A stretch of DNA of 64,000 nucleotides from the NCBI RefSeq assembly GCF_024362765.1, contig NZ_CP093302.1, forward strand, positions 2,913,564 through 2,977,563, written 5' to 3'. The first letter of the stretch is position 1. The number at the start of each line of letters is the position of its first letter. The position numbers and the translations under genes were made by a program. The notes below the pieces were generated by a model. That model saw nothing but the letters and a program-made list of their open reading frames with translations. It was not told the DNA's origin and did no database searches. Below are positions 31,756 through 40,611 of the stretch, one piece after another. The DNA comes from Alkalihalobacillus sp. LMS6 (GTDB lineage: Bacteria > Bacillota > Bacilli > Bacillales > Bacillaceae_D).

Positions 31756-32826
31756 CTATTGATTTCTTAATGTGATACTACCAGTATTAGCAACAGCACG
31801 AACTTTCACCTTGCCTGAAATGTCATCATTAGCGGTTACGTGCATATAACGTTGCGCAAGTTCTTTTTTCTCGTCATGAACAATTGACGATTCAAGATGA
31901 TTGTGAATGGAGCCGACATTTGAACGAAGCTTCCCTTCAAATCGAACATCTTCTGCAATAAAGAGTTTGACGCTACCTGTAGTCGTTTTAACATCTAAAT
32001 AACCAGCCGTATCGTCGTTTTTATTTAAATAATACGTAATGGACCCGTTCACTGTTTCCACATCAGCATCTTCAATTTTTCCATCTGCTTTAATCGTTCC
32101 ATTAAACGTTTTTGCAAATAACGAGCCAATCGTATTTTCCTCAATCGTAATCGATCCATTCATTGTTTCCAAGCTTGCTTTTATTGCTTCCACATGCGTA
32201 ACTTTAATTGAGCCATTTGTTGTGTTCGCTTCAAGCTCTTTCGTTTGTATCGATTCCCCAGTTAAAGACCCATTAAACGTATAAAGTTTAATGCTATCAT
32301 AGGAAGATTTTGGAACATATAGCGTTCCATTCACTTTCATTGTTTTTGACTTCGTTTCAAACACTAATTCCCCGTCAGATATTGAAAAAGACGATTCTTT
32401 CATTAAAAATTCATGTGCCTGCTCGTCGTTATTTGTTCGGTATACTTTTGCATCAAGTTCTAATCGTACACCTTGTTTTTCCCACGGTACAACGGCAAAC
32501 GAACCATTTTCTAAAGAAACCTTTACTTTATTAAACTCAGCTTGTTCTTCTTCAAACGTATGTTGAATGTCCATTCCGTTTCCAAAGTTAAAGTCAAAAT
32601 CACCATCTCTCACTTTTTGAAAAGCGGATTCAAAAAAACTGGTAAACTTCGTAAAAGGTGACTCTTCAGGATCTTGGCGTTCTTTACTAGATGAGCCGGT
32701 ATTACTAGCAGTTGAGTTAGAGGATACGTCCTCCTCTTTCCCAACAGCTTCAAGTAACTTTAAGCCTTCTTCAGCAGAGACTTTCCCATCTTCTATCATC
32801 TTTAAAATCATTTTACGTTCTTCCAT
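31756..32826 (-). CDS. yvlB: YvlB, DUF4097 beta-helix protein (LiaX-like)
   Basis: A 356-residue protein. The N-terminal helical part (residues about 1-35, KMILKMIEDGKVSAEEGLKL) is a short coiled, SHOCT-like leader. The C-terminal two thirds is a DUF4097 beta-strand array with regular N-G-S-I/N-G-T-I turns (about every 20 residues from 200 to 300). No signal peptide is seen. In Enterococcus the homologous LiaX is surface-exposed and controls the response to daptomycin and host peptides; in Bacillus the role is poorly known. ATG at 32824-32826, with AAAGGAG 8 bases upstream, is used rather than the preceding GTG. Confidence 0.88.
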   Translation of the reverse strand: MEERKMILKMIEDGKVSAEEGLKLLEAVGKEEDVSSNSTASNTGSSSKERQDPEESPFTKFTSFFESAFQKVRDGDFDFNFGNGMDIQHTFEEEQAEFNKVKVSLENGSFAVVPWEKQGVRLELDAKVYRTNNDEQAHEFLMKESSFSISDGELVFETKSKTMKVNGTLYVPKSSYDSIKLYTFNGSLTGESIQTKELEANTTNGSIKVTHVEAIKASLETMNGSITIEENTIGSLFAKTFNGTIKADGKIEDADVETVNGSITYYLNKNDDTAGYLDVKTTTGSVKLFIAEDVRFEGKLRSNVGSIHNHLESSIVHDEKKELAQRYMHVTANDDISGKVKVRAVANTGSITLRNQ

Positions 32827-32908
32827 CACGATCGCTCCTTTTCAATATTATCTTCTATGATCTTATTACGAAGAAGCAAGGTCACATGTTTCATTTTTTC
32901 CCTATTTT

Positions 32909-35770
32909 TTATGATGAAAACTCGAATTTTTCTGCGTAGCGTGCTTTATCTCTTTCTAATATCGGTTTTAAGTAGCGTCCGGTATATGATCCTTCCACTT
33001 CTGCCACTTCTTCAGGAGTTCCTTGCGCAACGAGCTGACCCCCACCAGTACCGCCTTCAGGGCCTAAATCAATAATGTGATCAACCGTCTTAATCACATC
33101 GAGATTGTGCTCAATTACAAGAACGGTATCGCCATTATCGACAAGACGCTGAATGACGCCTAACAAGCGATCAATGTCATCCACATGCAAACCTGTCGTC
33201 GGTTCATCTAAAATATACAGGGTTTTCCCTGTTGGTCGTTTATGAAGCTGTGAAGCGAGTTTCACACGCTGTGCTTCTCCACCAGATAACGTCGTTGCCG
33301 GCTGCCCTAACCGGACATATCCCAAACCAACATCAATTAACGTTTGGATTTTACGTTTAATCTTTGGAATGCTTCCAAAAAACTCAACGCCCTCTTCGAC
33401 CGTCATTTCTAATACATCTGCAATCGTTTTGCTTTTGTACGTTACTTCTAACGTCTCGCGATTATAGCGCTTCCCGTGACAAACTTCACACGGGACGTAA
33501 ACATCAGGCAAAAAGTGCATTTCAATCTTGATAATGCCGTCTCCTTTACATGCCTCACATCTACCGCCTTTCACATTAAAACTAAAGCGCCCTTTTTTGT
33601 ACCCTCTTACTTTTGCTTCATTCGTTAATGCAAACACATCACGAATATCGTCAAATACACTTGTATAGGTTGCAGGGTTGGATCGTGGCGTACGGCCAAT
33701 TGGTGATTGGTCAATGTCAATGACTTTATCCATTTCCTCAATACCGACAATTTCTTTGTGCTTTCCAGGCTTATCTTTGGCACGATGAATTTTTTGCGCA
33801 AGAGACTTGTGGACAATTTCGTTTACAAGTGTACTCTTTCCAGAACCAGAAACACCTGTTATAGCAGTAAAGACACCGAGCGGGAATGTGACGTTTATAT
33901 TTTTTAAATTGTTTTCCGTAGCGCTTTTCACAATAAACTTTCTACCAGTAAGGGAGCGACGCTCGGTTGGAACCTTAATGAATCTTTCACCAGCTAAATA
34001 CTGACCTGTCAAGGAGTTGGGATCAGCAATCAATTCTTGTGGAGAGCCTTGTGCTGTCACATAACCACCGTGCACACCTGCCCCTGGTCCGATATCGATA
34101 ATGTGATCCGCTGCTAACATCGTATCTTCGTCATGTTCAACAACAATGAGCGTATTTCCTAAATCGCGCATCCGCTTTAACGTTTCAATTAAGCGGTCAT
34201 TATCTCGTTGATGCAGCCCAATGGAAGGTTCATCTAAAATATAGAGCACACCCATAAGCGATGAGCCAATTTGTGTCGCAAGTCGAATACGCTGCGCTTC
34301 CCCACCCGATAACGTGCCAGCCGCTCGAGATAGTGTAAGATAATCCAATCCCACATTGATAAGGAAGCCAATTCGGTCTTCAATTTCTTTCAGAATAAGT
34401 CTTGAAATCGAACGATCTTTATCTGATAGCTCCAACGTTTGCATAAACTGAAGCGCATCGGTACAAGAAAATTGACTCACTTCTCCGAGATGTTTATCCC
34501 CAACATAAACAGCAAGCGCTTCTTTTTTTAATCGATAGCCTTTACAAGTTGGACAATTTTTCTGGGACATATAAGTCCCCATCTGCTCGCGAATATAATC
34601 TGAACTTGTCTCTCTATACCTGCGGCTAACGTTCGTTAAAACTCCTTCAAACACAATCATATGCTCACGAACGCGCCCAAAATCATTTTCATAATGGAAA
34701 AAGATCTTTTCTTTTCCACTCCCATTCAAAATGATGGATTGTTGTTTTTCCGACAGTTGATTAAAAGGCGTATCCATATCAATGGAAAAATGCTCGCACA
34801 CCGCTTCAAGTAGCTGTGGATAATACGATGAGCTGGTTGGCTCCCACGGTGCGATGGCATGATCCCTTAACGTTCTGTCTGAATCAGGTATCACGAGCTC
34901 CGCATCTACTTCTTGCTTCACACCGAGGCCATCACAAGCGGTACACGCGCCGTACGGACTGTTAAATGAGAAAAAGCGTGGCTCTAATTCAGGAATGGAA
35001 AATCCACATTCCGGACAAGCGTGATGTTGACTAAACAGAAGTTCTTCGCCGTCAATGACATCGATCAACACACGTCCATCAGCAAGATTTAAAGCCGTCT
35101 CTAGTGAATCAGCCATTCTCGTTTGAATTCCGTCTTTCACAACAATCCGATCGATGACCACTTCCACGTTATGTTTCTTATTTTTATCAAGCTCTATTTC
35201 TTCCGTTGCTTCTCGCATTTCTCCATTAACACGGACACGAACGTAGCCATCTTTTTTAATTTGATCAAATACTTTAGCGTGGGTTCCTTTTCGTCCAGAA
35301 ACCATAGGCGCAAGAATCTGCATTTTGGTACGTTCAGGGAACTCTAGCAATTGGTCAACCATTTGCTGAATCGTCTGCGATGTAATCTCAATGCCATGTT
35401 TTGGACAAATAGGCTTACCGATTCTAGCGTATAAAAGCCTTAAATAATCGTGGATCTCTGTTACCGTTCCAACGGTTGAACGCGGGTTTCGACTCGTTGT
35501 TTTTTGATCAATCGAAATAGCTGGAGATAACCCTTCAATTGAATCAACATCAGGTTTGTCCATTTGCCCTAAAAATTGACGCGCATAGGCGGATAACGAT
35601 TCTACATACCGCCTTTGTCCCTCTGCATAAATGGTGTCAAATGCCAAAGATGATTTCCCAGAACCGGATAAGCCCGTTAACACAACAAGCTTTCCTCTAG
35701 GGATCGAAACATCCATATTTTTTAAATTATTTGACCGTGCTCCTTTAACGACAATCTCTTCGTGTGCCAT
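32909..35770 (-). CDS. uvrA: Excinuclease ABC subunit UvrA
   Basis: DNA-damage sensor of nucleotide-excision repair. At 953 residues it has two ABC ATPase modules: Walker [15 protein letters not shown] near residue 32 and [16 protein letters not shown] near 640, with signatures [15 protein letters not shown] and [15 protein letters not shown]. Two zinc modules are intact: CPECGF ... CTACDG (around 255-285) and CEACKGDG ... CEVCHG (about 735-765). It starts 4 bases after the uvrB stop and is regulated with it from the LexA-controlled promoter. Confidence 0.98.
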   Translation of the reverse strand: MAHEEIVVKGARSNNLKNMDVSIPRGKLVVLTGLSGSGKSSLAFDTIYAEGQRRYVESLSAYARQFLGQMDKPDVDSIEGLSPAISIDQKTTSRNPRSTVGTVTEIHDYLRLLYARIGKPICPKHGIEITSQTIQQMVDQLLEFPERTKMQILAPMVSGRKGTHAKVFDQIKKDGYVRVRVNGEMREATEEIELDKNKKHNVEVVIDRIVVKDGIQTRMADSLETALNLADGRVLIDVIDGEELLFSQHHACPECGFSIPELEPRFFSFNSPYGACTACDGLGVKQEVDAELVIPDSDRTLRDHAIAPWEPTSSSYYPQLLEAVCEHFSIDMDTPFNQLSEKQQSIILNGSGKEKIFFHYENDFGRVREHMIVFEGVLTNVSRRYRETSSDYIREQMGTYMSQKNCPTCKGYRLKKEALAVYVGDKHLGEVSQFSCTDALQFMQTLELSDKDRSISRLILKEIEDRIGFLINVGLDYLTLSRAAGTLSGGEAQRIRLATQIGSSLMGVLYILDEPSIGLHQRDNDRLIETLKRMRDLGNTLIVVEHDEDTMLAADHIIDIGPGAGVHGGYVTAQGSPQELIADPNSLTGQYLAGERFIKVPTERRSLTGRKFIVKSATENNLKNINVTFPLGVFTAITGVSGSGKSTLVNEIVHKSLAQKIHRAKDKPGKHKEIVGIEEMDKVIDIDQSPIGRTPRSNPATYTSVFDDIRDVFALTNEAKVRGYKKGRFSFNVKGGRCEACKGDGIIKIEMHFLPDVYVPCEVCHGKRYNRETLEVTYKSKTIADVLEMTVEEGVEFFGSIPKIKRKIQTLIDVGLGYVRLGQPATTLSGGEAQRVKLASQLHKRPTGKTLYILDEPTTGLHVDDIDRLLGVIQRLVDNGDTVLVIEHNLDVIKTVDHIIDLGPEGGTGGGQLVAQGTPEEVAEVEGSYTGRYLKPILERDKARYAEKFEFSS

Positions 35771-35774
35771 ACCG

Positions 35775-37757
35775 TCATCCTTCCGCTTTAAGCTCTAACA
35801 GCATATCTCGAAGTTCAGCTGCTCGTTCAAAGTTTAAATCTTTCGCAGCTTGCTTCATTTCTACTTCTACTTGTTCAATGGTCTTTTCACGTTCTTTTTT
35901 CGTCATTTTTTGTTGCGGTTTTTGCGTAACATCGTATTCGCCATCTTCTTCCGCTGCATACGTCGCTTGGACTACATCAGGGATTTTCTTTTGAATCGTT
36001 TGAGGCGTGATGCCGTGCTTTATATTATATGCTTCCTGAATCTCTCGACGGCGCTTCGTTTCGCTTATCGCCACTTCCATTGAACCTGTCATTTTATCCG
36101 CATACATGATGACTCGACCGTGTTCATTTCGGGCAGCTCGACCAATCGTTTGAATAAGAGAACGCTCCGCTCGTAGAAATCCTTCTTTATCTGCATCCAA
36201 TATGGCAACGAGAGAAACTTCTGGAATATCTAGTCCTTCTCGTAATAAATTTATCCCAATGAGAACATCAAACGTCCCCATTCTTAACTGGCGAATGATC
36301 TCAAGTCGATCCAATGTCTTTACTTCAGAATGCAAATAGCGGACTTTTATCCCTAACTCTTTTAAGTAATCCGTTAAGTCTTCAGACATTTTCTTCGTTA
36401 ATGTGGTAACGAGTACACGCTCGTCCCGTTCAATCTGCTCATGGATTTCGCCAATTAAATCATCAATTTGTCCTTCAATTGGGCGAACCTCAATTGGCGG
36501 ATCTAATAAACCAGTTGGTCGAATAATTTGTTCAACCATTTCTGGAGTATGCTCTAGCTCGTAAGGTCCAGGTGTTGCCGAAACATAAACCGCTTGGCTC
36601 ACTTTCCCTTCAAACTCAGCAAATTTCAATGGTCGGTTATCCAATGCTGAAGGCAAACGGAACCCGTGGTTCACAAGAATTTCTTTTCGAGCTCGGTCAC
36701 CATTATACATACCTCGTACTTGAGGCAATGTAACGTGAGACTCATCCATAATAAGTAGAAAGTCTTCTGGAAAGAAATCAATTAACGTATACGGTGTAGC
36801 CCCAGACTCTCTTAGTGTTAAATGACGGGAATAATTTTCAATCCCTGAGCAAAAGCCCATTTCAGCCATCATCTCAAGGTCATAGCGCGTACGCTGTTCT
36901 AAACGCTGCGCTTCTAGCAATTTCCCCTCTTCATGCATCGTTTTTAACTGTTCTTCTAACTCCGTTTCAATGTTCGCAATCGCTTTTTTCATTTTTTCTT
37001 CTCGGGTAACGAAGTGAGATGCCGGAAAAATAGACACGTGGTTGCGTTCGCCTTTAATTTCACCTGTTAATGCGTCTACTTCTGTCATCCGGTCAATTTC
37101 ATCACCAAAAAACTCAACCCGGATACATTGCTCGTCACGAGAAGCTGGGAAAATTTCCACAACATCGCCTCTTACACGAAATGTTCCGCGGATGAAATTT
37201 AAATCATTTCGATCATACTGGATGTCTACAAGCCTGCGTAATAACTCATTTCGATCCATTTCCATTCCTGTACGTATAGATAAAACAAGGTCTCGGTACT
37301 CTTCTGGATTACCTAAACCATATATACACGACACACTAGCTACGATAATCACATCTCGTCTTTCGAATAAGGCGCTTGTAGCCGAATGACGTAATTTATC
37401 AATTTCATCGTTAATGCTTGCATCTTTTTCAATAAAGGTATCAGACGACGGCACATACGCCTCTGGTTGATAATAATCATAATAGCTAACAAAATATTCA
37501 ACTGCATTATTCGGAAAAAATTGTTTAAACTCACTGTACAGCTGTCCAGCAAGGGTTTTATTGTGTGCCATAATTAATGTCGGCTTATTGACTGCTTCAA
37601 TCACATTTGACATTGTAAACGTCTTACCGGTCCCCGTTGCGCCAAGTAACGTTTGATGCCGATCACCGTTTTCAATCGCACGTACAATTTTTTCAATTGC
37701 ATTTGGTTGGTCGCCTTGAGGCGAATAGTCTGATACTAATTGGAACGTTTGATCCAT
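35775..37757 (-). CDS. uvrB: Excinuclease ABC subunit UvrB
   Basis: Damage-verifying helicase of nucleotide-excision repair. The 660-residue protein has Walker [17 protein letters not shown] near residue 38, the damage-inserting beta-hairpin with [13 protein letters not shown], helicase motifs [13 protein letters not shown] and [16 protein letters not shown], and the C-terminal UVR motif [20 protein letters not shown]. The ATG at 37755-37757 fits the family N-terminus but has only a poor SD; a strong AAGGAGGGG lies about 45-50 bases upstream, separated by a hairpin and covered by a small overlapping frame. LexA box in the promoter. Confidence 0.97.
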   Translation of the reverse strand: MDQTFQLVSDYSPQGDQPNAIEKIVRAIENGDRHQTLLGATGTGKTFTMSNVIEAVNKPTLIMAHNKTLAGQLYSEFKQFFPNNAVEYFVSYYDYYQPEAYVPSSDTFIEKDASINDEIDKLRHSATSALFERRDVIIVASVSCIYGLGNPEEYRDLVLSIRTGMEMDRNELLRRLVDIQYDRNDLNFIRGTFRVRGDVVEIFPASRDEQCIRVEFFGDEIDRMTEVDALTGEIKGERNHVSIFPASHFVTREEKMKKAIANIETELEEQLKTMHEEGKLLEAQRLEQRTRYDLEMMAEMGFCSGIENYSRHLTLRESGATPYTLIDFFPEDFLLIMDESHVTLPQVRGMYNGDRARKEILVNHGFRLPSALDNRPLKFAEFEGKVSQAVYVSATPGPYELEHTPEMVEQIIRPTGLLDPPIEVRPIEGQIDDLIGEIHEQIERDERVLVTTLTKKMSEDLTDYLKELGIKVRYLHSEVKTLDRLEIIRQLRMGTFDVLIGINLLREGLDIPEVSLVAILDADKEGFLRAERSLIQTIGRAARNEHGRVIMYADKMTGSMEVAISETKRRREIQEAYNIKHGITPQTIQKKIPDVVQATYAAEEDGEYDVTQKPQQKMTKKEREKTIEQVEVEMKQAAKDLNFERAAELRDMLLELKAEG

Positions 37758-37803
37758 CTTTAATAGAGCGATTAACTGGATGTTCGTCAGTTAATCCACT
37801 CAC
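37693..37803 (-). CDS. Possible short upstream frame overlapping the start of uvrB
   Basis: From GTG at 37801-37803 an open frame of 36 codons runs out of phase into uvrB and ends at TGA 37693-37695, 21 codons inside uvrB. It is the only frame served by the strong AAGGAGG SD just upstream. The encoded peptide has no recognisable motif. It may be a translated leader that tunes uvrB translation, or have no product at all. Confidence 0.3.
   Translation of the reverse strand: MSGLTDEHPVNRSIKDGSNVPISIRLFASRRPTKCN
37770..37796 (-). promoter_or_regulatory. Hairpin between SD and uvrB start codon
   Basis: A perfect 9-bp inverted repeat GATTAACTG/CAGTTAATC (37770-37778 with 37788-37796), nine-base loop, between the strong SD (about 37804-37811) and the uvrB ATG. 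In the mRNA it would shorten the effective distance from SD to ATG. Confidence 0.6.
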
Positions 37804-37881
37804 CCCTCCTTCGCAAAAGAACATTATCCTACTGTTATTCCCATTTTCCGTCCATTAAAACAATACATGTTCATCCTTCTC

Positions 37882-37908
37882 TAAACACACGTTCGCTTAA
37901 TTATATCA
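37882..37908 (-). promoter_or_regulatory. uvrBA promoter with LexA (DinR) box
   Basis: On the minus strand an extended -10, TGATATAAT (37900-37908), is followed at once by CGAACGTGTGTTTA (37882-37895), which fits the Gram-positive SOS box CGAACRNRYGTTYG at 13 of 14 bases. A weak -35, TTGGTA, is 19 bases upstream of the TATAAT. Confidence 0.8.
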
Positions 37909-37939
37909 CAGTTTTCACTCCATATACCAACTTTTACGA

Positions 37940-37951
37940 ACGCACGTGCGT
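37940..37951. repeat. 12-bp perfect palindrome in the uvrB/riboswitch divergent region
   Basis: ACGCACGTGCGT, preceded by CGA, so a CGAAC half site overlaps it. It lies upstream of both the uvrBA promoter and the riboswitch promoter and could be a second, degenerate SOS-type or other operator. It is not close enough to the LexA consensus to be called one. Confidence 0.4.
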
Positions 37952-37979
37952 ACCCATATATTGTTAATGAACATATCTA

Positions 37980-38008
37980 TGGACGAATAGCTGATAATCC
38001 AGTATGAT
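37980..38008 (+). promoter_or_regulatory. Putative sigma-A promoter of the riboswitch transcript
   Basis: TGGACG (37980-37985), 17-base spacer, TATGAT (38003-38008). A transcript would start about 20 bases before the FMN aptamer. Confidence 0.6.
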
Positions 38009-38036
38009 AACAATAATGATTATTACATTTGAATAG

Positions 38037-38153
38037 GTGTCTTCGGGGCAGGTGAAATTCCTGACCGGCGGTAAAGCCCGCGACTCCACATCATGATGTG
38101 GACTGATTTGGTGAAATTCCAAAGCCGACGGTAAAGTCCGGATGGGAGAAGAT
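38037..38153 (+). ncRNA. FMN riboswitch (RFN element)
   Basis: The conserved aptamer is clear: TGTCTTCGGGGCAGG at the 5' side, GTGAAATTCCTGACCGGCGG, the variable arm CCACATCATGATGTGG, a second GTGAAATTCC stretch, GCCGACGGTAAAGTCCGGAT and the closing GGGAGAAGA that pairs with TCTTC. FMN binding in such elements promotes formation of the downstream terminator. No rib biosynthesis gene follows; the only gene controlled is the DMT permease. Confidence 0.95.
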
Positions 38154-38193
38154 CAAATTGAAAGAATGTAGCCTTTGCTACGTTTATTTCGTC

Positions 38194-38227
38194 AGCCCTG
38201 AACATTTTTTTGTCCAGGGCTTTTTTT
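38194..38227 (+). terminator. Riboswitch-controlled terminator
   Basis: Stem AGCCCTGAAC/GTCCAGGGCT (38194-38203 with 38212-38221, one mismatch), then a T-run, between the aptamer and the permease SD. It is the expected expression platform for FMN-dependent premature termination. Confidence 0.85.
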
Positions 38228-38270
38228 GATTTTTACAGAAGACCTTTTCACTGAAAAGGAGCTCACAGCT

Positions 38271-39257
38271 GTGAACGAACAACGAACGAATAAAACATTT
38301 TGGTTTATTGTCATTGGTGCCGCCTTTTGGGGGATCAATCCATTGTTTCGAATTTTATTACTCGATACAATGACTTCTCTACAAATCGTCTTTATCGAAC
38401 ATATTATTTTAGCTTTAATCGCTATACCCATTTTGTATAAATTCCGAAGCGATATTAAAAAACTGCGCTTTAAAGATTTAGGCGCACTCTTATTTATTTC
38501 GTGGGGTGGCTCTGCCATTGCAACGCTTTTGTTTACTCAAGGTTTAACAATTGCTTCATCAGGTGGCGAAATTAATTCTGTCCTCTTATTACAAAAGTTG
38601 CAACCCCTTTTTGCGATTACGCTGGCACATTTTCTGTTAAAAGAGAAGCTACCCCAACGTTTTGGTTTATACGTACCGATCGCACTAGTTGGTACCTATT
38701 TACTAACGTTCGGTTTTTATTTTCCGATTAATAATCCAAGCGAGATCCTTCAGCTAGGCAGCTTGTATGCGATTGGTGCAGCCGCGCTGTGGGGAGGTTC
38801 AACCGTGATGGGTCGTATTCTTCTACAAAAATGTCGTCACGAAACGGTGACTGCTTTACGCTTCTTGCTTGCTTTACCATTGCTTGGTGTATTGATTACA
38901 GTATCACCTGACATGTGGACAACACCTGAATCAGCTGTGGCTTTAACCTTTATCGGGCTTAACATTCTCGCGTCTGCTTTATTGCCAGGTCTTGTATCAA
39001 TGCTTCTATATTACCGAGGTCTCCAGTCGGTGAAAGCTTCTGTGGCAACGATTGCGGAATTGAGTTTTCCAATGACAGGTTTGCTTGTATCATGGATTAC
39101 ACTTGAAGAAACAGTCACGATTGCTCAATTAATCGGCTTTGCTCTTATCTGGTTTGTTTTATATCGCATTTCTAAGCAACAAGATACCATTTCCCAGCTC
39201 CCGCCTTTAAAGAAGAGGCAAAAAGCAGCGTTACGAACATCTGAAGATACACCTTAA
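38271..39257 (+). CDS. EamA/DMT-superfamily permease under FMN riboswitch (candidate riboflavin transporter)
   Basis: A 328-residue protein with ten hydrophobic segments in two EamA halves: FWFIVIGAAFWGINPLFRIL opens the first and SLYAIGAAALWGGSTVMGRI the second, with PLFAITLAHFLLKEKLP and AELSFPMTGLLVSWITLEE at the equivalent ends. The GTG at 38271-38273, behind AAAGGAG, is chosen because longer frames overlap the terminator. DMT members move amino acids, sugars, nucleotides or vitamins. The family alone gives no substrate, but the FMN riboswitch does: RibN and ImpX, other DMT proteins, are linked to riboflavin uptake. Substrate is therefore inferred. Confidence 0.85.
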   Translation: MNEQRTNKTFWFIVIGAAFWGINPLFRILLLDTMTSLQIVFIEHIILALIAIPILYKFRSDIKKLRFKDLGALLFISWGGSAIATLLFTQGLTIASSGGEINSVLLLQKLQPLFAITLAHFLLKEKLPQRFGLYVPIALVGTYLLTFGFYFPINNPSEILQLGSLYAIGAAALWGGSTVMGRILLQKCRHETVTALRFLLALPLLGVLITVSPDMWTTPESAVALTFIGLNILASALLPGLVSMLLYYRGLQSVKASVATIAELSFPMTGLLVSWITLEETVTIAQLIGFALIWFVLYRISKQQDTISQLPPLKKRQKAALRTSEDTP

Positions 39258-39286
39258 ATAAGCGCTACCTTGCACGCATTACGATA

Positions 39287-39327
39287 AAAAAGGACGACTA
39301 TTCCAATACAGGATTAGTCGTCTTTTT
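39287..39327. terminator. Bidirectional terminator between the permease and minJ
   Basis: Stem AAAAAGGACGACTA/TAGTCGTCTTTTT (about 39287-39300 with 39315-39327), A-run and T-run on either side; it can end both convergent transcripts. Confidence 0.85.
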
Positions 39328-39347
39328 ATGAGGTTATTTTATTTGAT

Positions 39348-40520
39348 TCAAATAATGGAGTTACTCAGTTTCTCTTGTTTTCGCACAAGCAAGACACCTA
39401 GTTGATAGTGCTCGCCATTATAGAGAGGCCCTTGCACGAAGCGCTTCTCGCCATCTTTATCTTTCACTTCAATTTTACAATAAACAGCATTTTTCTGAAG
39501 CGCTTGATAAAGCGTCGTCTCGTCAAATACAATCATTCCATTTACCTTTGTTAATTCCTCGCCAATTAAAATGTTCATTTTTCCAGCAGGACTGTGAGGG
39601 AGTACCCCTACTACACGACAGCTCTCTTCTTCCTCCGTAAAAAAAGCAGGATCTTTTTTTGCTTTTTGCCAAATAGACAATTGCAATGTGAGATGAAGAA
39701 GCCCCATCAATCCTAGTATACTTGCAAACAGCCATGCATTCGGATAAAAGGTTACGATAATTGTAGATACCGCAGCTATGATTGCTAGTAAAAGATATGT
39801 ACGTGTATGTTGATCCGTACGTCGGTGCATCTGATTACGCGTTTGCAATTTGAATCCTAGAAAAATCGGAAACAGAACAGGCTGAAGAGCCAAATTTCCT
39901 ACTGTAAACAACGGCCATGACCAAGGAAGGGAAACGATGCCTTCAGGAATAAAGAATACGACTGGTATAATCCACAACCGATTTATCTTGTGAATGCCGA
40001 CATACCGTCCTCTTTTCCCTTGTTCTAACTGTGGAGACACTAACTTCGAACCGTTTTTTCGAATTAGCACCGCTTGCGCTAGTAAGCAGACGGTCATTAT
40101 AAATAAAATTGTCGGAAAAATGAAAGAGGCTCTCATTGAATCATCTATGTTAGGAACTGCAATTACTTGTGGTACGAGTACAAGATAAAGTCCAACAAGT
40201 AAAAATAAATAAGTCGGTGTCACGAGCTGCATTTGTCCAGTTACTAGTAACAGCAGCGTTGCCACTCCTATTGCAATCACAACATCAATCGGCAATAACG
40301 CCCCAACTGCAACTGTGGCGATACTAATTAGTACACCCGCCACAAAAGAAGGAATGATACTAAATAAAAAATCGGCCCGTCGTGCATATACCCGCGTATG
40401 AAACGATTCTCGTTCTAGCTTTACACGTTGATGTGCAATAAAAAAGAGTACGAGTAAACCAATATAGACAACAGGATTTAAAAAAAAGCTCGCTAGTGCA
40501 ATTACGATTGTATCTACCAT
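39348..40520 (-). CDS. minJ: MinJ-like division-site topology protein with C-terminal PDZ domain
   Basis: A 390-residue membrane protein. About seven or eight hydrophobic segments fill residues 5-290 and a PDZ-like domain (VVGVLPHSPAGKMNILIGEE, then LTKVNGMIVFDETTLYQALQ) ends it. This layout is that of MinJ (SwrAB/YvjD), which joins DivIVA to MinCD at poles and septa and affects swarming in B. subtilis. Sequence similarity was judged by layout and by place: it lies downstream of the Ctp protease gene, as yvjD does after ctpB. SwrAA is not found next to it. Confidence 0.8.
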   Translation of the reverse strand: MVDTIVIALASFFLNPVVYIGLLVLFFIAHQRVKLERESFHTRVYARRADFLFSIIPSFVAGVLISIATVAVGALLPIDVVIAIGVATLLLLVTGQMQLVTPTYLFLLVGLYLVLVPQVIAVPNIDDSMRASFIFPTILFIMTVCLLAQAVLIRKNGSKLVSPQLEQGKRGRYVGIHKINRLWIIPVVFFIPEGIVSLPWSWPLFTVGNLALQPVLFPIFLGFKLQTRNQMHRRTDQHTRTYLLLAIIAAVSTIIVTFYPNAWLFASILGLMGLLHLTLQLSIWQKAKKDPAFFTEEEESCRVVGVLPHSPAGKMNILIGEELTKVNGMIVFDETTLYQALQKNAVYCKIEVKDKDGEKRFVQGPLYNGEHYQLGVLLVRKQEKLSNSII

Positions 40521-40542
40521 AACTTGTCCTCCAGCACTTACT

Positions 40543-40586
40543 TAAAAAGAGATATCTGTGCTAGTTCATACAGATATCTCTTTTTC
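40543..40586. terminator. Strong hairpin terminator after the Ctp protease gene
   Basis: A 16-bp perfect stem AAAAAGAGATATCTGT/ACAGATATCTCTTTTT (40544-40559 with 40570-40585). It should end the protease transcript; minJ starts only 23 bases further, so minJ needs read-through or a promoter hidden within this stretch. Confidence 0.85.
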
Positions 40587-40611
40587 ATGCATGTAATACT
40601 TCTTATTATAC

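Noticed and set aside
38023-38205. Minus-strand open frame of 60 codons across the riboswitch
   Set aside because: It is the antisense of a structured RNA, has no SD and no recognisable product.
38226-38270. Longer N-terminus of the DMT permease
   Set aside because: It would begin inside the riboswitch terminator T-run and lacks an SD; GTG at 38271 has AAAGGAG.
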